Numbered from the stretch's first letter, positions 7,520-15,264 are shown. The stretch: DNA of 20,320 nucleotides from Dorea sp. (GCA_016295505.1 JAEDLC010000024.1:1-20320), one strand, 5' to 3'. The notes: a model not told the origin generated them from the sequence alone. Made by a program: numbers and translations.

Positions 7520-8041
7520 ATGGGAATTGAAAATGCCGGTCAGCAGAAATATGCGGAATTTGTCAGTGAACGTGCAAAGAAATTACAGACTGGAATGATC
7601 GTGTGGGGAAGCTTATTGTGTCTGGCACTGATCTGTTTATTTTCCAATGTTGCCATGGCCGCTGTGTTTGCCGCAATGGGAATATTTCTGGCTGTGACAA
7701 ACATAAAAGCACAGAAGCAATTTAAAGAGAAGCTTTCCGGTGTGGATGATCAGGAGGAATTTTTTCGACAGCTTGCCGCAGGGGATGCGCTTGAACTTCC
7801 GGATGAACACATCATAGTTGCAAGAGATTATGTTCTTGTGTTTCGGACGGATATCTTTATCTACCAGTTGAATGATATGGAAAAGATAGAGGTGGGAAAA
7901 CAGGCAGATGTAAAAAAGGTGCTCTTCCTTACTGACAAGAATGGAAAACGTCATGAAATCATATCCTGTACCAAAGGAGACGGACGACAGGAAGATTTTG
8001 ATAAAGTATATGGAGTGCTTCATGAACGTATGAAGCGCTGA
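7520..8041 (+). CDS. Small membrane protein with two transmembrane helices, unknown function
   Basis: I do not recognise this 173-residue protein. Two adjacent hydrophobic segments (about 25-41 and 43-61) form a membrane hairpin. After a short polar linker, residues about 90-170 have alternating hydrophobic strands (IIVARDYVLVFRTDIFIYQL, KKVLFLTDKNGKRHEI) that could form a PH-like beta domain facing the cytoplasm. AGGAGGTG lies upstream of the ATG at a good distance. The gap to trpS is only 22 bp, so it is the last gene of that operon, ahead of a strong terminator. The gene is intact. Confidence 0.75.
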   Translation: MGIENAGQQKYAEFVSERAKKLQTGMIVWGSLLCLALICLFSNVAMAAVFAAMGIFLAVTNIKAQKQFKEKLSGVDDQEEFFRQLAAGDALELPDEHIIVARDYVLVFRTDIFIYQLNDMEKIEVGKQADVKKVLFLTDKNGKRHEIISCTKGDGRQEDFDKVYGVLHERMKR

Positions 8042-8046
8042 TGATG

Positions 8047-8105
8047 AAAACTGCCGCAGCATGTGGTGCGCTGTTATAGACGCTACATGCTGCGGCAGTT
8101 TTTTT
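8047..8105. terminator. Strong bidirectional terminator
   Basis: An 18-bp stem (8047-8064 with 8085-8102) has an AAAA start and a TTTTTT end, so it serves both strands. It ends the trpS operon on the plus strand and overlaps the stop codon of the minus-strand ABC-F gene. Confidence 0.93.
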
Positions 8106-9735
8106 AATTATCTTCTTCCTGAACGGTGTAGGTCTGTCTCTTTCTGGCCATCTCATCGCTTTCAAGATATTCGTCATAAGTAGTGATCTTGTCGATCAGT
8201 TTTCCGCCGGGAACAATTTCCATGATTCGGTTAGCGGTTGTCTGTACAATCTGGTGATCCCTGGAGGAGAAGAGAAGAACACCCGGGAATTTGATCATCC
8301 CGTTATTGAGTGCAGTAATACTTTCCATATCCAGATGGTTGGTAGGCTCATCAAGAATCAGAACATTGGCACCGCTGATCATCATCTTGGATAACAGACA
8401 GCGTACTTTTTCTCCACCGGAAAGCACACTGACTTTTTTGACACCATCATCACCGGAGAAAAGCATACGACCGAGGAAACCTCTTACATAAGTGACATCT
8501 TTTTCTTCGGAATACTGTGTGAGCCATTCTACAATGGTATAGTCGTTATTGAATTCATTTCCACTGTCTAACGGGAAGTAAGCCTGGGATGTCGTGATTC
8601 CCCATTTATAAGTACCTTCATCCGGTTCCATCTCACCGGCAAGAATCTGGAATAATGTGGTTTTTGCAAGTTCATTGCTGCCCACAAAGGCAACCTTGTC
8701 ATCGTGGTTCAGTGTAAAGGAAAGATTGTCCAGCACTTTTTCACCATCAATCGTCTTGCTCAGTCCTTCAACAGTCAATACCTCATTGCCGATTTCGCGG
8801 TTTGGACGAAAGTCAATATACGGATATTTACGGCTGGACGGCTGAATATCATCCAGCTGGATCTTCTCCAGCGCACGTTTTCTGGAGGTCGCCTGCTTGG
8901 ATTTGGAAGCGTTGGCACTGAATCTGGAGATAAACTCCTGAAGTTCTTTGATCTTTTCTTCCTTCTTTTTATTTGCTTCTTTCATCTGACGGATGAGAAG
9001 CTGGCTGGATTCATACCAGAAGTCATAATTTCCGGCGTATAGTTTGATCTTACCATAATCAATATCGGCAATCTGTGTGCAGACTTTATTCAGAAAATAA
9101 CGGTCATGGGATACAACGATGACTGTATTGTTAAAGTTGATCAGGAATTCTTCCAGCCATGCAATGGCATCCAGATCCAGGTGGTTGGTAGGCTCATCCA
9201 GAAGCAGAATATCCGGATTACCGAACAGTGCCTGGGCAAGAAGTACCTTTACTTTTTCCGGACCATTCAGGGTTCCCATGATGTCATAGTGCATCTCAGT
9301 CGGGATTCCCAGACCATTTAAAAGAGAAGCGGCATCTGACTCGGCTTCCCAGCCATTCATGGCTGCGAATTCAGCCTCGAGTTCACTGGCTTTCATACCG
9401 TCTTCGTCCGTGAAGTCTTCTTTTGCGTATAATACTTCTTTTTCTTTCATGATCTCGTAGAGACGTGCATTTCCCATCATGACGGTATCCAGAACCGGAT
9501 ACTCGTCGTATTTGAAATGATCCTGCTGCAGGAAAGACAGACGTTCTCCCGGAGTGATGATCACTTCTCCTTTCGAAGGCTCCAGCTGTCCGGACAGAAT
9601 CTTGAGAAAAGTGGATTTGCCGGCACCGTTGGCACCAATCAGTCCATAGCAGTTTCCTTCTGTGAATTTGATATTTACATCTTCAAACAGGGCTTTTTTA
9701 CCAACCCGCAATGTTACGTTACTTGTACTGATCAT
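8104..9735 (-). CDS. ABC-F family ATPase (YbiT/YkpA-like) with degenerate second site
   Basis: ABC-F proteins are soluble tandem ATPases that act on the ribosome as translation factors or antibiotic-protection proteins. The 543-residue protein has no membrane segment. Domain 1 has Walker A GANGAGKST (34-42), Walker B ILLLDEPTNHLD (176-187) and SHDR (209-212), but the signature LSGGE is LNGPE (156-160). A charged linker (about 245-300) follows. Domain 2 has signature LSGGEK (438-443) and Walker B (458-469), but Walker A is GSNELAKTT (352-360) and the H-switch is SRDH (491-494). The ATG at 9735 is chosen over one 26 codons upstream because AAGGAG precedes it and the protein begins at the usual place. 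It resembles the housekeeping YkpA/YbiT group more than resistance types. Confidence 0.9.
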   Translation of the reverse strand: MISTSNVTLRVGKKALFEDVNIKFTEGNCYGLIGANGAGKSTFLKILSGQLEPSKGEVIITPGERLSFLQQDHFKYDEYPVLDTVMMGNARLYEIMKEKEVLYAKEDFTDEDGMKASELEAEFAAMNGWEAESDAASLLNGLGIPTEMHYDIMGTLNGPEKVKVLLAQALFGNPDILLLDEPTNHLDLDAIAWLEEFLINFNNTVIVVSHDRYFLNKVCTQIADIDYGKIKLYAGNYDFWYESSQLLIRQMKEANKKKEEKIKELQEFISRFSANASKSKQATSRKRALEKIQLDDIQPSSRKYPYIDFRPNREIGNEVLTVEGLSKTIDGEKVLDNLSFTLNHDDKVAFVGSNELAKTTLFQILAGEMEPDEGTYKWGITTSQAYFPLDSGNEFNNDYTIVEWLTQYSEEKDVTYVRGFLGRMLFSGDDGVKKVSVLSGGEKVRCLLSKMMISGANVLILDEPTNHLDMESITALNNGMIKFPGVLLFSSRDHQIVQTTANRIMEIVPGGKLIDKITTYDEYLESDEMARKRQTYTVQEEDN

Positions 9736-9830
9736 AGTGGTTGTATACTCCTTATTGATTTTTAAGTTATATATTGTGAGGGAATACATGAGAGATTCCC
9801 GGGAGAGTCCCAAACGACGCTACCCTGCAT

Positions 9831-9859
9831 ATAGTATCAAATATATAAGAAAATAGCAA
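9831..9859 (-). promoter_or_regulatory. Promoter of the ABC-F gene
   Basis: On the minus strand TTGCTA (9854-9859) and TACTAT (9831-9836) are 17 bp apart. The leader of about 90 bases contains a 6-bp hairpin (9780-9785 with 9795-9800) of unknown role. Confidence 0.6.
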
Positions 9860-9873
9860 GGTGAACTTCCTCT

Positions 9874-9901
9874 TTTACAACCATGAAAACAGGTATATAA
9901 T
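9874..9901 (+). promoter_or_regulatory. Promoter of the GNAT acetyltransferase gene
   Basis: TTTACA (9874-9879) and a perfect TATAAT (9896-9901) are separated by 16 bp, about 45 bases before the start codon. Confidence 0.7.
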
Positions 9902-9945
9902 TACAGAAAAGAGTACCCGGTAATAAAAGAGAAGAGGTAGAGGCA

Positions 9946-10398
9946 ATGAAGAATAATATGAAGGAACAGAAGGTTACGGAAAAGGAATCTGGGTTCTGTA
10001 TTCGCAAGGGAATCGAAAATATGGATCCAAAGCGTGTTGTCGAGCTCTTAAGAACAACAGAATGGGCAAAGGACAGAAGCGAGGAACGAATTCTGGACGC
10101 AATGAAATATTCCGTTCCGTATGGTGTATTTGATTCGAACGGGTATATGGTCGGATATGCAAGAGTGATGACGGATACAGTAACGACATACTACCTGATG
10201 GATGTGGTGGTTGACGAAAGGTATCGTAAAAAAGGACTGGGACGTGTGCTGATGGATGCGGTGACCGCGGATTATGGACATCTTTATGGAATTCTGCATA
10301 CGGAGTCAGCGGATTGGCTGTATCGCAAATATGGGTTTGAGGATACCGGAAACAGTACGGATAAGGTGATGGAAAGACCTGGAAATACTGGTGTCTGA
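9946..10398 (+). CDS. GNAT family N-acetyltransferase
   Basis: The 150-residue protein has the GNAT fold, transferring an acyl group from acyl-CoA to an amine. Motif A, which binds the CoA pyrophosphate, is clear: MDVVVDERYRKKGLGRVLM, with the R-K-K-G-L-G turn at 94-99. The C-terminal WLYRKYGFEDTGNSTDKVM is the usual motif B region, close to small single-domain acetyltransferases. The first 20 residues are a polar extension; ATG at 9946 has GAAGAGG upstream, and Met5 is an alternative start. The substrate is not predictable. The gene stands alone between its own promoter and a terminator. Confidence 0.88.
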   Translation: MKNNMKEQKVTEKESGFCIRKGIENMDPKRVVELLRTTEWAKDRSEERILDAMKYSVPYGVFDSNGYMVGYARVMTDTVTTYYLMDVVVDERYRKKGLGRVLMDAVTADYGHLYGILHTESADWLYRKYGFEDTGNSTDKVMERPGNTGV

Positions 10399-10406
10399 GA
10401 AGTCTG

Positions 10407-10444
10407 ACAGGGATTGTTGCAAAATACTTTGCAACAATCCCTGT
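10407..10444. terminator. Perfect-stem bidirectional terminator
   Basis: A perfect 17-bp stem (10407-10423 with 10428-10444) closes loop ATAC between the GNAT gene and the convergent GntR gene, directly abutting the GntR stop. The T-tract is short. The left arm matches 16 bases of the rplT terminator. Confidence 0.75.
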
Positions 10445-11089
10445 TTATAGATCTTCGAGATTGAGATCCCTTGGTGTATCCATATGGTTCAGTGTGATCT
10501 CGTAAATATGTTCTGTATCGCCGCGTTTCATCGCGTTCAGAATTGCCAGGTGTTCATCATAAGTGTTCTGCATTCTGCCCTCGTGTGACAGTGATAATAC
10601 AGCAAGCTTCTTCATGCGGTACATGAAGGTCGCAAAAATGGACACGAATTGTTCGTTATTAAGATATTGTACAATCTTAGTATGAAACTGAAAATCATAC
10701 TCGGAAAATTCTTCAATAGACTGTGTAGTCTCCAGAATTCTTTTTAAATTCTCCATGATCAGATCTAATTCCAGAAATAATTTCTTAGCATTCATGGTAT
10801 CTGCCTGTTTGCTGATCTGAAACGTACAGTAGGTTTCCAGTGCAGAACGAACCTGAAATGTCTCGTCTACATCTTTTTTTGTCAGCTGATGAAGCGTGAA
10901 TCCCTTGCTTGGAATAATGTCAATATAACCTTCCTGTGCCAGTCTGTGGATGGCGTCACGGAAAGGGGTCCGGGAAATTCCCAGTTCTTTTGCCAATTTT
11001 GTTTCAGAATAGATCTTCTGATAAGAAAGCTGATTGGTCATGATCAGACTTTGGAGATGCTGATATGCCTGTTCGTTTAATGGTATCAT
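10445..11089 (-). CDS. GntR-family transcriptional regulator, FCD subfamily
   Basis: The 214-residue regulator probably represses the adjacent acid-sugar genes until a pathway acid is bound. The N-terminal winged helix is clear (SETKLAKELGISRTPFRDAI, 28-47, then HRLAQEGYIDIIPSKGF). The all-helical FCD domain follows, with the four usual metal-ligand positions Asp132, His136 (DFQFH), His180 (DEH) and His202 (NHM). FCD domains with this set commonly bind a metal and a carboxylate, which suits a sugar-acid inducer. An AAGGAG sequence is five bases before the ATG on the minus strand. It is divergent from the dehydrogenase gene across 369 bp that contain a palindromic candidate operator. The inducer is inferred, not seen. 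Confidence 0.92.
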   Translation of the reverse strand: MIPLNEQAYQHLQSLIMTNQLSYQKIYSETKLAKELGISRTPFRDAIHRLAQEGYIDIIPSKGFTLHQLTKKDVDETFQVRSALETYCTFQISKQADTMNAKKLFLELDLIMENLKRILETTQSIEEFSEYDFQFHTKIVQYLNNEQFVSIFATFMYRMKKLAVLSLSHEGRMQNTYDEHLAILNAMKRGDTEHIYEITLNHMDTPRDLNLEDL

Positions 11090-11188
11090 AGTAGCTCCTT
11101 CGGTTACGTGTTATGAGAAAATGATCAGGGGTGATAAATATATTTTTAACAAAAACCCTGCGTTTTTCGCTTTTTAAATTCTATTGAT

Positions 11189-11217
11189 ATCATACAACAA
11201 TACAGAAAAAGGGTCAA
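11189..11217 (-). promoter_or_regulatory. Promoter of the GntR regulator gene
   Basis: On the minus strand TTGACC (11212-11217) and TATGAT (11189-11194) are exactly 17 bp apart. The 8-bp palindrome TGATATCA (11185-11192) overlaps the -10 and might be an autoregulatory site. Confidence 0.75.
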
Positions 11218-11354
11218 TAGCAATGAGAAAGCGAGGAAAAAGGGGAATTGTACATATTGTTAAAAACGTGACGAAAAAGAAAAAAGAAATATAGTAATTT
11301 TGAACAAAAAAAGAATGAAAAAACTGTAAAAAAGGGAGAAAGATAAATAGCATC
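11218..11354. other. A-rich intergenic stretch with phased A-tracts
   Basis: No gene is seen between the two divergent promoters. The plus strand is strongly purine-rich. A-tracts at 11306-11312, 11318-11323 and 11328-11333 recur at roughly 10-12 bp, with more at 11274-11285, just upstream of the acid-sugar promoter. This fits intrinsic curvature or an UP element. Confidence 0.5.
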
Positions 11355-11383
11355 TTGACCGGTATACCGGTATGCTGTAGTAT
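11355..11383 (+). promoter_or_regulatory. Promoter of the acid-sugar operon with palindromic operator
   Basis: TTGACC (11355-11360) and TAGTAT (11378-11383) are 17 bp apart. The perfect 14-bp palindrome ACCGGTATACCGGT (11358-11371) overlaps the -35 and fills most of the spacer, where a bound repressor would block RNA polymerase. A GGTATACC core is typical of GntR/FCD operators, so the divergent regulator is the likely binder. Confidence 0.8.
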
Positions 11384-11390
11384 GAAATCA

Positions 11391-11427
11391 GAAACAAAAA
11401 GGAACGGATTGTTTCAAAAACAAACAA
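11391..11427 (+). promoter_or_regulatory. TTGTTT/AAACAA inverted repeats in the leader (candidate DeoR site)
   Basis: GAAACAA (11391-11397) and TTGTTTC (11409-11415) form a 7-bp inverted repeat, and AAACAA (11422-11427) repeats the half-site. The string CAAAAACAAACA occurs both here and at the start of the 13799-13932 gap. Assignment to the DeoR regulator is by resemblance only. Confidence 0.4.
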
Positions 11428-11458
11428 TGAAAATGTTCAAAGAAAGGAAGTATGAAGT

Positions 11459-12346
11459 ATGAAGGTAGGATTTATTGGACTGGGTATCATGGGAAGACCA
11501 ATGGCTAAGAATCTCTTAAAGGCAGGTGTTGAACTGCTGGTATCAGACCTGAACAAAGAGGCAGTGGCAGATGTTGTTGCAGCAGGCGCAAAGGAAGCTA
11601 CCTATGCGGAGATTGGAGAAGCATGTGAAAGAATCATCATCATGGTTCCGAGTGGAGCAATCTCCAAATCAATTTTATTTGATGAAGGAGGAGTTGCATC
11701 TACGGTCAAAGCCGGAAGCGTTGTATGTGATATGAGTTCTGTTACTCCGGTTGAGTCAAAAGAGTGTTATGAAGGACTGAAAAAATTGGGTGTCGGTTTT
11801 GTAGACGCACCGGTTTCCGGTGGTGAGCCAGGTGCGATCAATGGAACACTGGCGATTATGGCAGGTGGAGAGCAGAAGGATTTTGATGCAATGAAAGAAT
11901 ATTTTGATATTCTGGGATCTTCTGCATTACTGATCGGTGAGTCCGGAAGTGGAAGTGTTACAAAGCTTGCAAACCAGGTAATCGTTAATAACACGATTGC
12001 AGTTGTGTCAGAAGCATTTGTACTTGCAGTGAAGGCCGGAGCTGATCCGCAGAAAGTATACGAAGCAATCCGTGGCGGACTTGCAGGAAGTGCAGTTCTG
12101 GATGCAAAGATTCCAATGATCGTTGAGCGTAATTTCAAACCGGGCGGACCGATCCGTATCAATCACAAAGATATTAAGAACGTTGTAAATACTGCACATT
12201 CTCTTGATGTTCCGATTCCGTATACTGCTCAATTGTATGAAATCCTTCAGACACTGAAGATCCATGGACATATGAATGATGACCACGGCGGAATCGTACA
12301 GTATTTTGAAAAGCTTGCTGATGTTGAAGTAAAGAAAGTTGATTAA
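11459..12346 (+). CDS. GarR/GlxR-type beta-hydroxyacid dehydrogenase
   Basis: This 295-residue member of the 3-hydroxyisobutyrate dehydrogenase superfamily interconverts a 3-hydroxy acid and its oxo form with a nicotinamide cofactor. The dinucleotide motif is GLGIMG (7-12), and Asp30 at the end of strand 2 suggests NAD(H) over NADP(H). The substrate motif is DAPVSGG (116-122), the catalytic lysine is Lys169 in TKLANQ, and HKD follows at 236-238. The AIRGGLAGS and RNFKPG segments closely resemble tartronate semialdehyde reductase (GarR). Close relatives also oxidise L-threonate or D-erythronate (LtnD, DenD), so the substrate is open. AAAGGAAG precedes the ATG. It is the first gene after the operator-bearing promoter and lies 27 bp ahead of a sugar-acid kinase. 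Confidence 0.88.
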   Translation: MKVGFIGLGIMGRPMAKNLLKAGVELLVSDLNKEAVADVVAAGAKEATYAEIGEACERIIIMVPSGAISKSILFDEGGVASTVKAGSVVCDMSSVTPVESKECYEGLKKLGVGFVDAPVSGGEPGAINGTLAIMAGGEQKDFDAMKEYFDILGSSALLIGESGSGSVTKLANQVIVNNTIAVVSEAFVLAVKAGADPQKVYEAIRGGLAGSAVLDAKIPMIVERNFKPGGPIRINHKDIKNVVNTAHSLDVPIPYTAQLYEILQTLKIHGHMNDDHGGIVQYFEKLADVEVKKVD

Positions 12347-12373
12347 TATTACGTTTCCAAGGAGGATAACAAG

Positions 12374-13798
12374 ATGGCATTAAATGCAGAAGTACTGACT
12401 TCATATAAGAAAATCGACGAGGCATATATTGATGAACTGCTGCAGAAAGAGATTGCAGCTAATAACAAAAAGATCGTTGTTCTGGATGATGATCCGACCG
12501 GCGTACAGACAGTACATGATATCACAGTCTATACCAATTGGGAAAAGGATACCATTCGTCAGGGCTTTGAAGAAGCAAACAACCTGTTCTATGTTCTGAC
12601 AAATTCCAGAGGATTTACGGTAGAACAGACAACAAAAGCGCACAATGAGATTGCAGCTGTTGTAGATGAGGTCGCAAAAGAAACCGGAAAAGAATATATC
12701 TTTATCAGCCGGAGTGACAGTACTCTCCGTGGACATTATCCGCTGGAAACAAAGATCCTGAAGGATAATTATGAAAAGAATACACAGAAGACAATCGACG
12801 GTGAGATTCTGTGTCCGTTTTTTAAAGAAGGCGGAAGATTTACGATCGATAATGTTCATTATGTAAAGTACGGTGAGGAACTGGTTCCTGCAAATGAAAC
12901 AGAATTTGCAAAGGATAAGACATTCGGATATTCAGCAGCAACTATGTCTGAGTATGTAGAAGAGAAGACAAAGGGAGAATACAAAGCTTCTGATGTTACC
13001 TGCATCTCACTGGAAGATATTCACAATATGGATATTGATAAGATTGAAGCTGCATTGATGGAAGTGAAAGATTTTAACAAGATTATTGTGAATGCTGTGG
13101 ATTATGCAGATATCAAGGTATTTTGCGTTGCTTTATACCGTGCTATGGCAAAAGGTAAAGTATTCATGTTCCGTACAGCTGCGGCAATCGTAAAGGTAAT
13201 GGGAGGCGTGACTGATCAGCCGCTTCTTACCAGAGAACAGATGGTAGTAAAAGAGACAACAAACGGTGGAATCGTCGTAGTTGGATCACATACAGATAAG
13301 ACAACAAAACAGGTGGAAGAACTTAAGAAGTTAACTGACATTGAGTTTATTGAGCTGAATGCAACACTGGTGAAGGATGATGCTGCATTTGAGGCCGAGG
13401 TACAGAGATGCCTTGACCTGGAAGAGGAATGCATCAGGGCTGGAAAGACGGTTTGCTGCTTCACAACACGTGCTTTGATTACTGCTGATACAGGCGATAA
13501 AGAGGATGAGCTGAGACTTTCTGTAAAAATCTCAGATGCAGTTCAGTCGTTAGTTGGAAGACTGAGTATTACACCGAGCTTTGTAATTGCAAAGGGAGGT
13601 ATCACTTCCAGTGATGTGGGAACAAAGGCTCTTGCAGTTAAAAAAGCGAATGTACTTGGTCAGATCAAACCGGGAATTCCTGTATGGCAGACCGGTGAAG
13701 AAAGCAAATTCCCATTGACACCGTATGTAATCTTCCCGGGTAATGTTGGAGAGATTACGACTCTTCGTGAGGCGGTAGAAGTTCTTATGAACAAATAA
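12374..13798 (+). CDS. Four-carbon acid sugar kinase family protein (DUF1537), long form
   Basis: The 474-residue protein belongs to the DUF1537 kinases, which phosphorylate the terminal hydroxyl of sugar acids such as threonate or 3-oxo-tetronate. The acid-binding N-terminal domain shows VLDDDPTGVQ (36-45) and SRSDSTLRGHYPLE (112-125). The nucleotide-binding C-terminal domain shows AKGGITSSD (406-414) and IFPGNVG (453-459). It is about 40 residues longer than the neighbouring paralogue. It departs from that paralogue at both ends of the active site (DDDPTGVQ against DDLTGAN, GGITSSD against SGGD). CAAGGAGG before the ATG is a strong site. Pairing with the GarR-like enzyme suggests a joint step, but its substrate cannot be assigned and it is unlikely to duplicate the second kinase. 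Confidence 0.87.
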   Translation: MALNAEVLTSYKKIDEAYIDELLQKEIAANNKKIVVLDDDPTGVQTVHDITVYTNWEKDTIRQGFEEANNLFYVLTNSRGFTVEQTTKAHNEIAAVVDEVAKETGKEYIFISRSDSTLRGHYPLETKILKDNYEKNTQKTIDGEILCPFFKEGGRFTIDNVHYVKYGEELVPANETEFAKDKTFGYSAATMSEYVEEKTKGEYKASDVTCISLEDIHNMDIDKIEAALMEVKDFNKIIVNAVDYADIKVFCVALYRAMAKGKVFMFRTAAAIVKVMGGVTDQPLLTREQMVVKETTNGGIVVVGSHTDKTTKQVEELKKLTDIEFIELNATLVKDDAAFEAEVQRCLDLEEECIRAGKTVCCFTTRALITADTGDKEDELRLSVKISDAVQSLVGRLSITPSFVIAKGGITSSDVGTKALAVKKANVLGQIKPGIPVWQTGEESKFPLTPYVIFPGNVGEITTLREAVEVLMNK

Positions 13799-13815
13799 TT
13801 GTTTATATTAAACAA
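13799..13815. promoter_or_regulatory. TTGTTTA-TAT-TAAACAA inverted repeat (candidate regulator site)
   Basis: Perfect 7-bp arms flank a 3-base centre, starting immediately after the long-form kinase stop codon. The sequence CAAAAACAAACA follows, as in the leader of the dehydrogenase gene. It could bind the DeoR-type regulator. Confidence 0.45.
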
Positions 13816-13871
13816 AAACAAACATTTCTGTTGTGCGATTAGCTGAAAAGATTGATAAAATTTAGATTTAA

Positions 13872-13900
13872 TTGACAAAAAGTTACAAAAGAAGTAAGAT
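13872..13900 (+). promoter_or_regulatory. Internal promoter before the second kinase
   Basis: A perfect TTGACA (13872-13877) and TAAGAT (13895-13900) are exactly 17 bp apart in an A/T-rich 161-bp gap. This should let the kinase-pdxA2-permease genes be expressed independently of the first promoter. Confidence 0.8.
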
Positions 13901-13959
13901 ATAAACATAAACGAACAAAAATAAATGCTAGAATGTGTTTACAAGAAAGGAGTCTGATT

Positions 13960-15264
13960 ATGCCACAATGTGTTGTAATTGCAGATGACCTGACCGGAGC
14001 AAATGCTACCGGAGTACTTCTGAAAAAAATGAATTATAAAGCATACACGGTTATGAATACGGAGCGGATAGAATTATCAACACTCGCAGACTGCGATTGT
14101 GTATTATATCCGACAGACAGCAGAGGAGTGGCTTCGGAGATTGCTTATAATCGGGTATATAATGTATGTGAGCTTTTGAAAAGTGATGAGGTAAAAGTGT
14201 ACTCCAAACGAATTGACAGTACACTGAGAGGAAATCTTGGAAGTGAGACGGATGCCATGCTGGACTGCCTTGGAGAAGAGTATGTTGCCATTGTGGCACC
14301 GTGCTTCCCATCTTCCGGAAGAATCGTTGCCGGTGGATATATGCTGGTGAATGGACTTCCACTCCATAAGACAGATATTGCGATCGATCCAAAGACTCCG
14401 GTTAAAATATCGGAAGCAGGAGTATTGTTTGAGCAGCAGAGCAAGTATCAGGTTTCTACTATATTAATGAAGGATCTCATGCATGGAAAGCATTATCTTG
14501 CAGATCTGATGAAGAAATGCGTGGAAGAGGGAAGCCGGATCATTACTCTGGACTGTGTAACACAGGAAGATCTGGATCTGATCGCAGATGCAGTCATTAC
14601 GAGCAAGATGAAAGTGGTAGCTGTTGACCCGGGAGTCTTTACTGCAACGTTATCAAGAAAGCTGATTACTCCGACGCAAAAGAAGCAGAAGAATAAGATC
14701 CTGGCCGTAGTAGGAAGCGTGAATCCGAACACGACTGCTCAGATGGAAGAATTGTGGCTGTCTCAGAGAACACATAATGAGTTCGTACATACCAGAGAGT
14801 TACTGGAAAGTGATGAAAGACGGGAACAGGAGATTGCACGGGTTGTAAAATCTATTCTGGATGAGTGTGACCGGAATATCGTGTCAACGGTAACGGGTGA
14901 TGGTATCTATCCGGAAAACCGGATTGACTTTAAACCATATATGGAGAGATATCAGTGCTCCATGGATGATGTGACCGGTATCATTAATCACGCATTTGCG
15001 GAGATTACCTATCGGATATTTAAAGCAGAACCGACGTTCCTGGGACTTTACACAAGCGGTGGTGACATTACAGTTGCCGTGTGTCAGAGATTTCAGACAG
15101 CAGGACTGGATCTGAAGGATGAGGTGCTTCCGCTTGCGGCTTACGGACAATTTCTGAAGGGAGAATTTGAGGGCATTCACATTATCACTAAGGGCGGAAG
15201 CCAGGGTGGAAGAGATGCAATCAACAGATGTATTACCTATCTGAAAGAAAAATTGTATATCTAA
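13960..15264 (+). CDS. Four-carbon acid sugar kinase family protein (DUF1537), likely D-threonate/D-erythronate 4-kinase
   Basis: This 434-residue kinase has the normal DUF1537 length. Motifs are ADDLTGANATG (8-18) and KRIDSTLRGN (83-92) in the acid-binding domain, and TSGGDITVAV (365-374) and TKGGSQGGRDA (410-420) in the nucleotide-binding domain. The ATG at 13960 has GAAAGGAG upstream; the in-frame ATG at 13933 lacks such a site. It is followed 28 bp later by a PdxA2-type dehydrogenase. In characterised bacteria that pairing is DtnK-PdxA2, converting D-threonate or D-erythronate to the 4-phosphate and then to dihydroxyacetone phosphate and CO2. The pairing makes the kinase role likely, but stereochemistry cannot be read from sequence. 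Confidence 0.88.
   Translation: MPQCVVIADDLTGANATGVLLKKMNYKAYTVMNTERIELSTLADCDCVLYPTDSRGVASEIAYNRVYNVCELLKSDEVKVYSKRIDSTLRGNLGSETDAMLDCLGEEYVAIVAPCFPSSGRIVAGGYMLVNGLPLHKTDIAIDPKTPVKISEAGVLFEQQSKYQVSTILMKDLMHGKHYLADLMKKCVEEGSRIITLDCVTQEDLDLIADAVITSKMKVVAVDPGVFTATLSRKLITPTQKKQKNKILAVVGSVNPNTTAQMEELWLSQRTHNEFVHTRELLESDERREQEIARVVKSILDECDRNIVSTVTGDGIYPENRIDFKPYMERYQCSMDDVTGIINHAFAEITYRIFKAEPTFLGLYTSGGDITVAVCQRFQTAGLDLKDEVLPLAAYGQFLKGEFEGIHIITKGGSQGGRDAINRCITYLKEKLYI

Noticed and set aside
9736..9813. N-terminal extension of the ABC-F protein by 26 residues
   Set aside because: The upstream ATG lacks a ribosome site and lies in the probable leader; the downstream ATG has AAGGAG and matches the family's usual N-terminus.
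11420..11445. Catabolite response element near TGAAAATGTTCA
   Set aside because: It lacks the central CG and is two bases short of the usual spacing, so the match is too weak to report.
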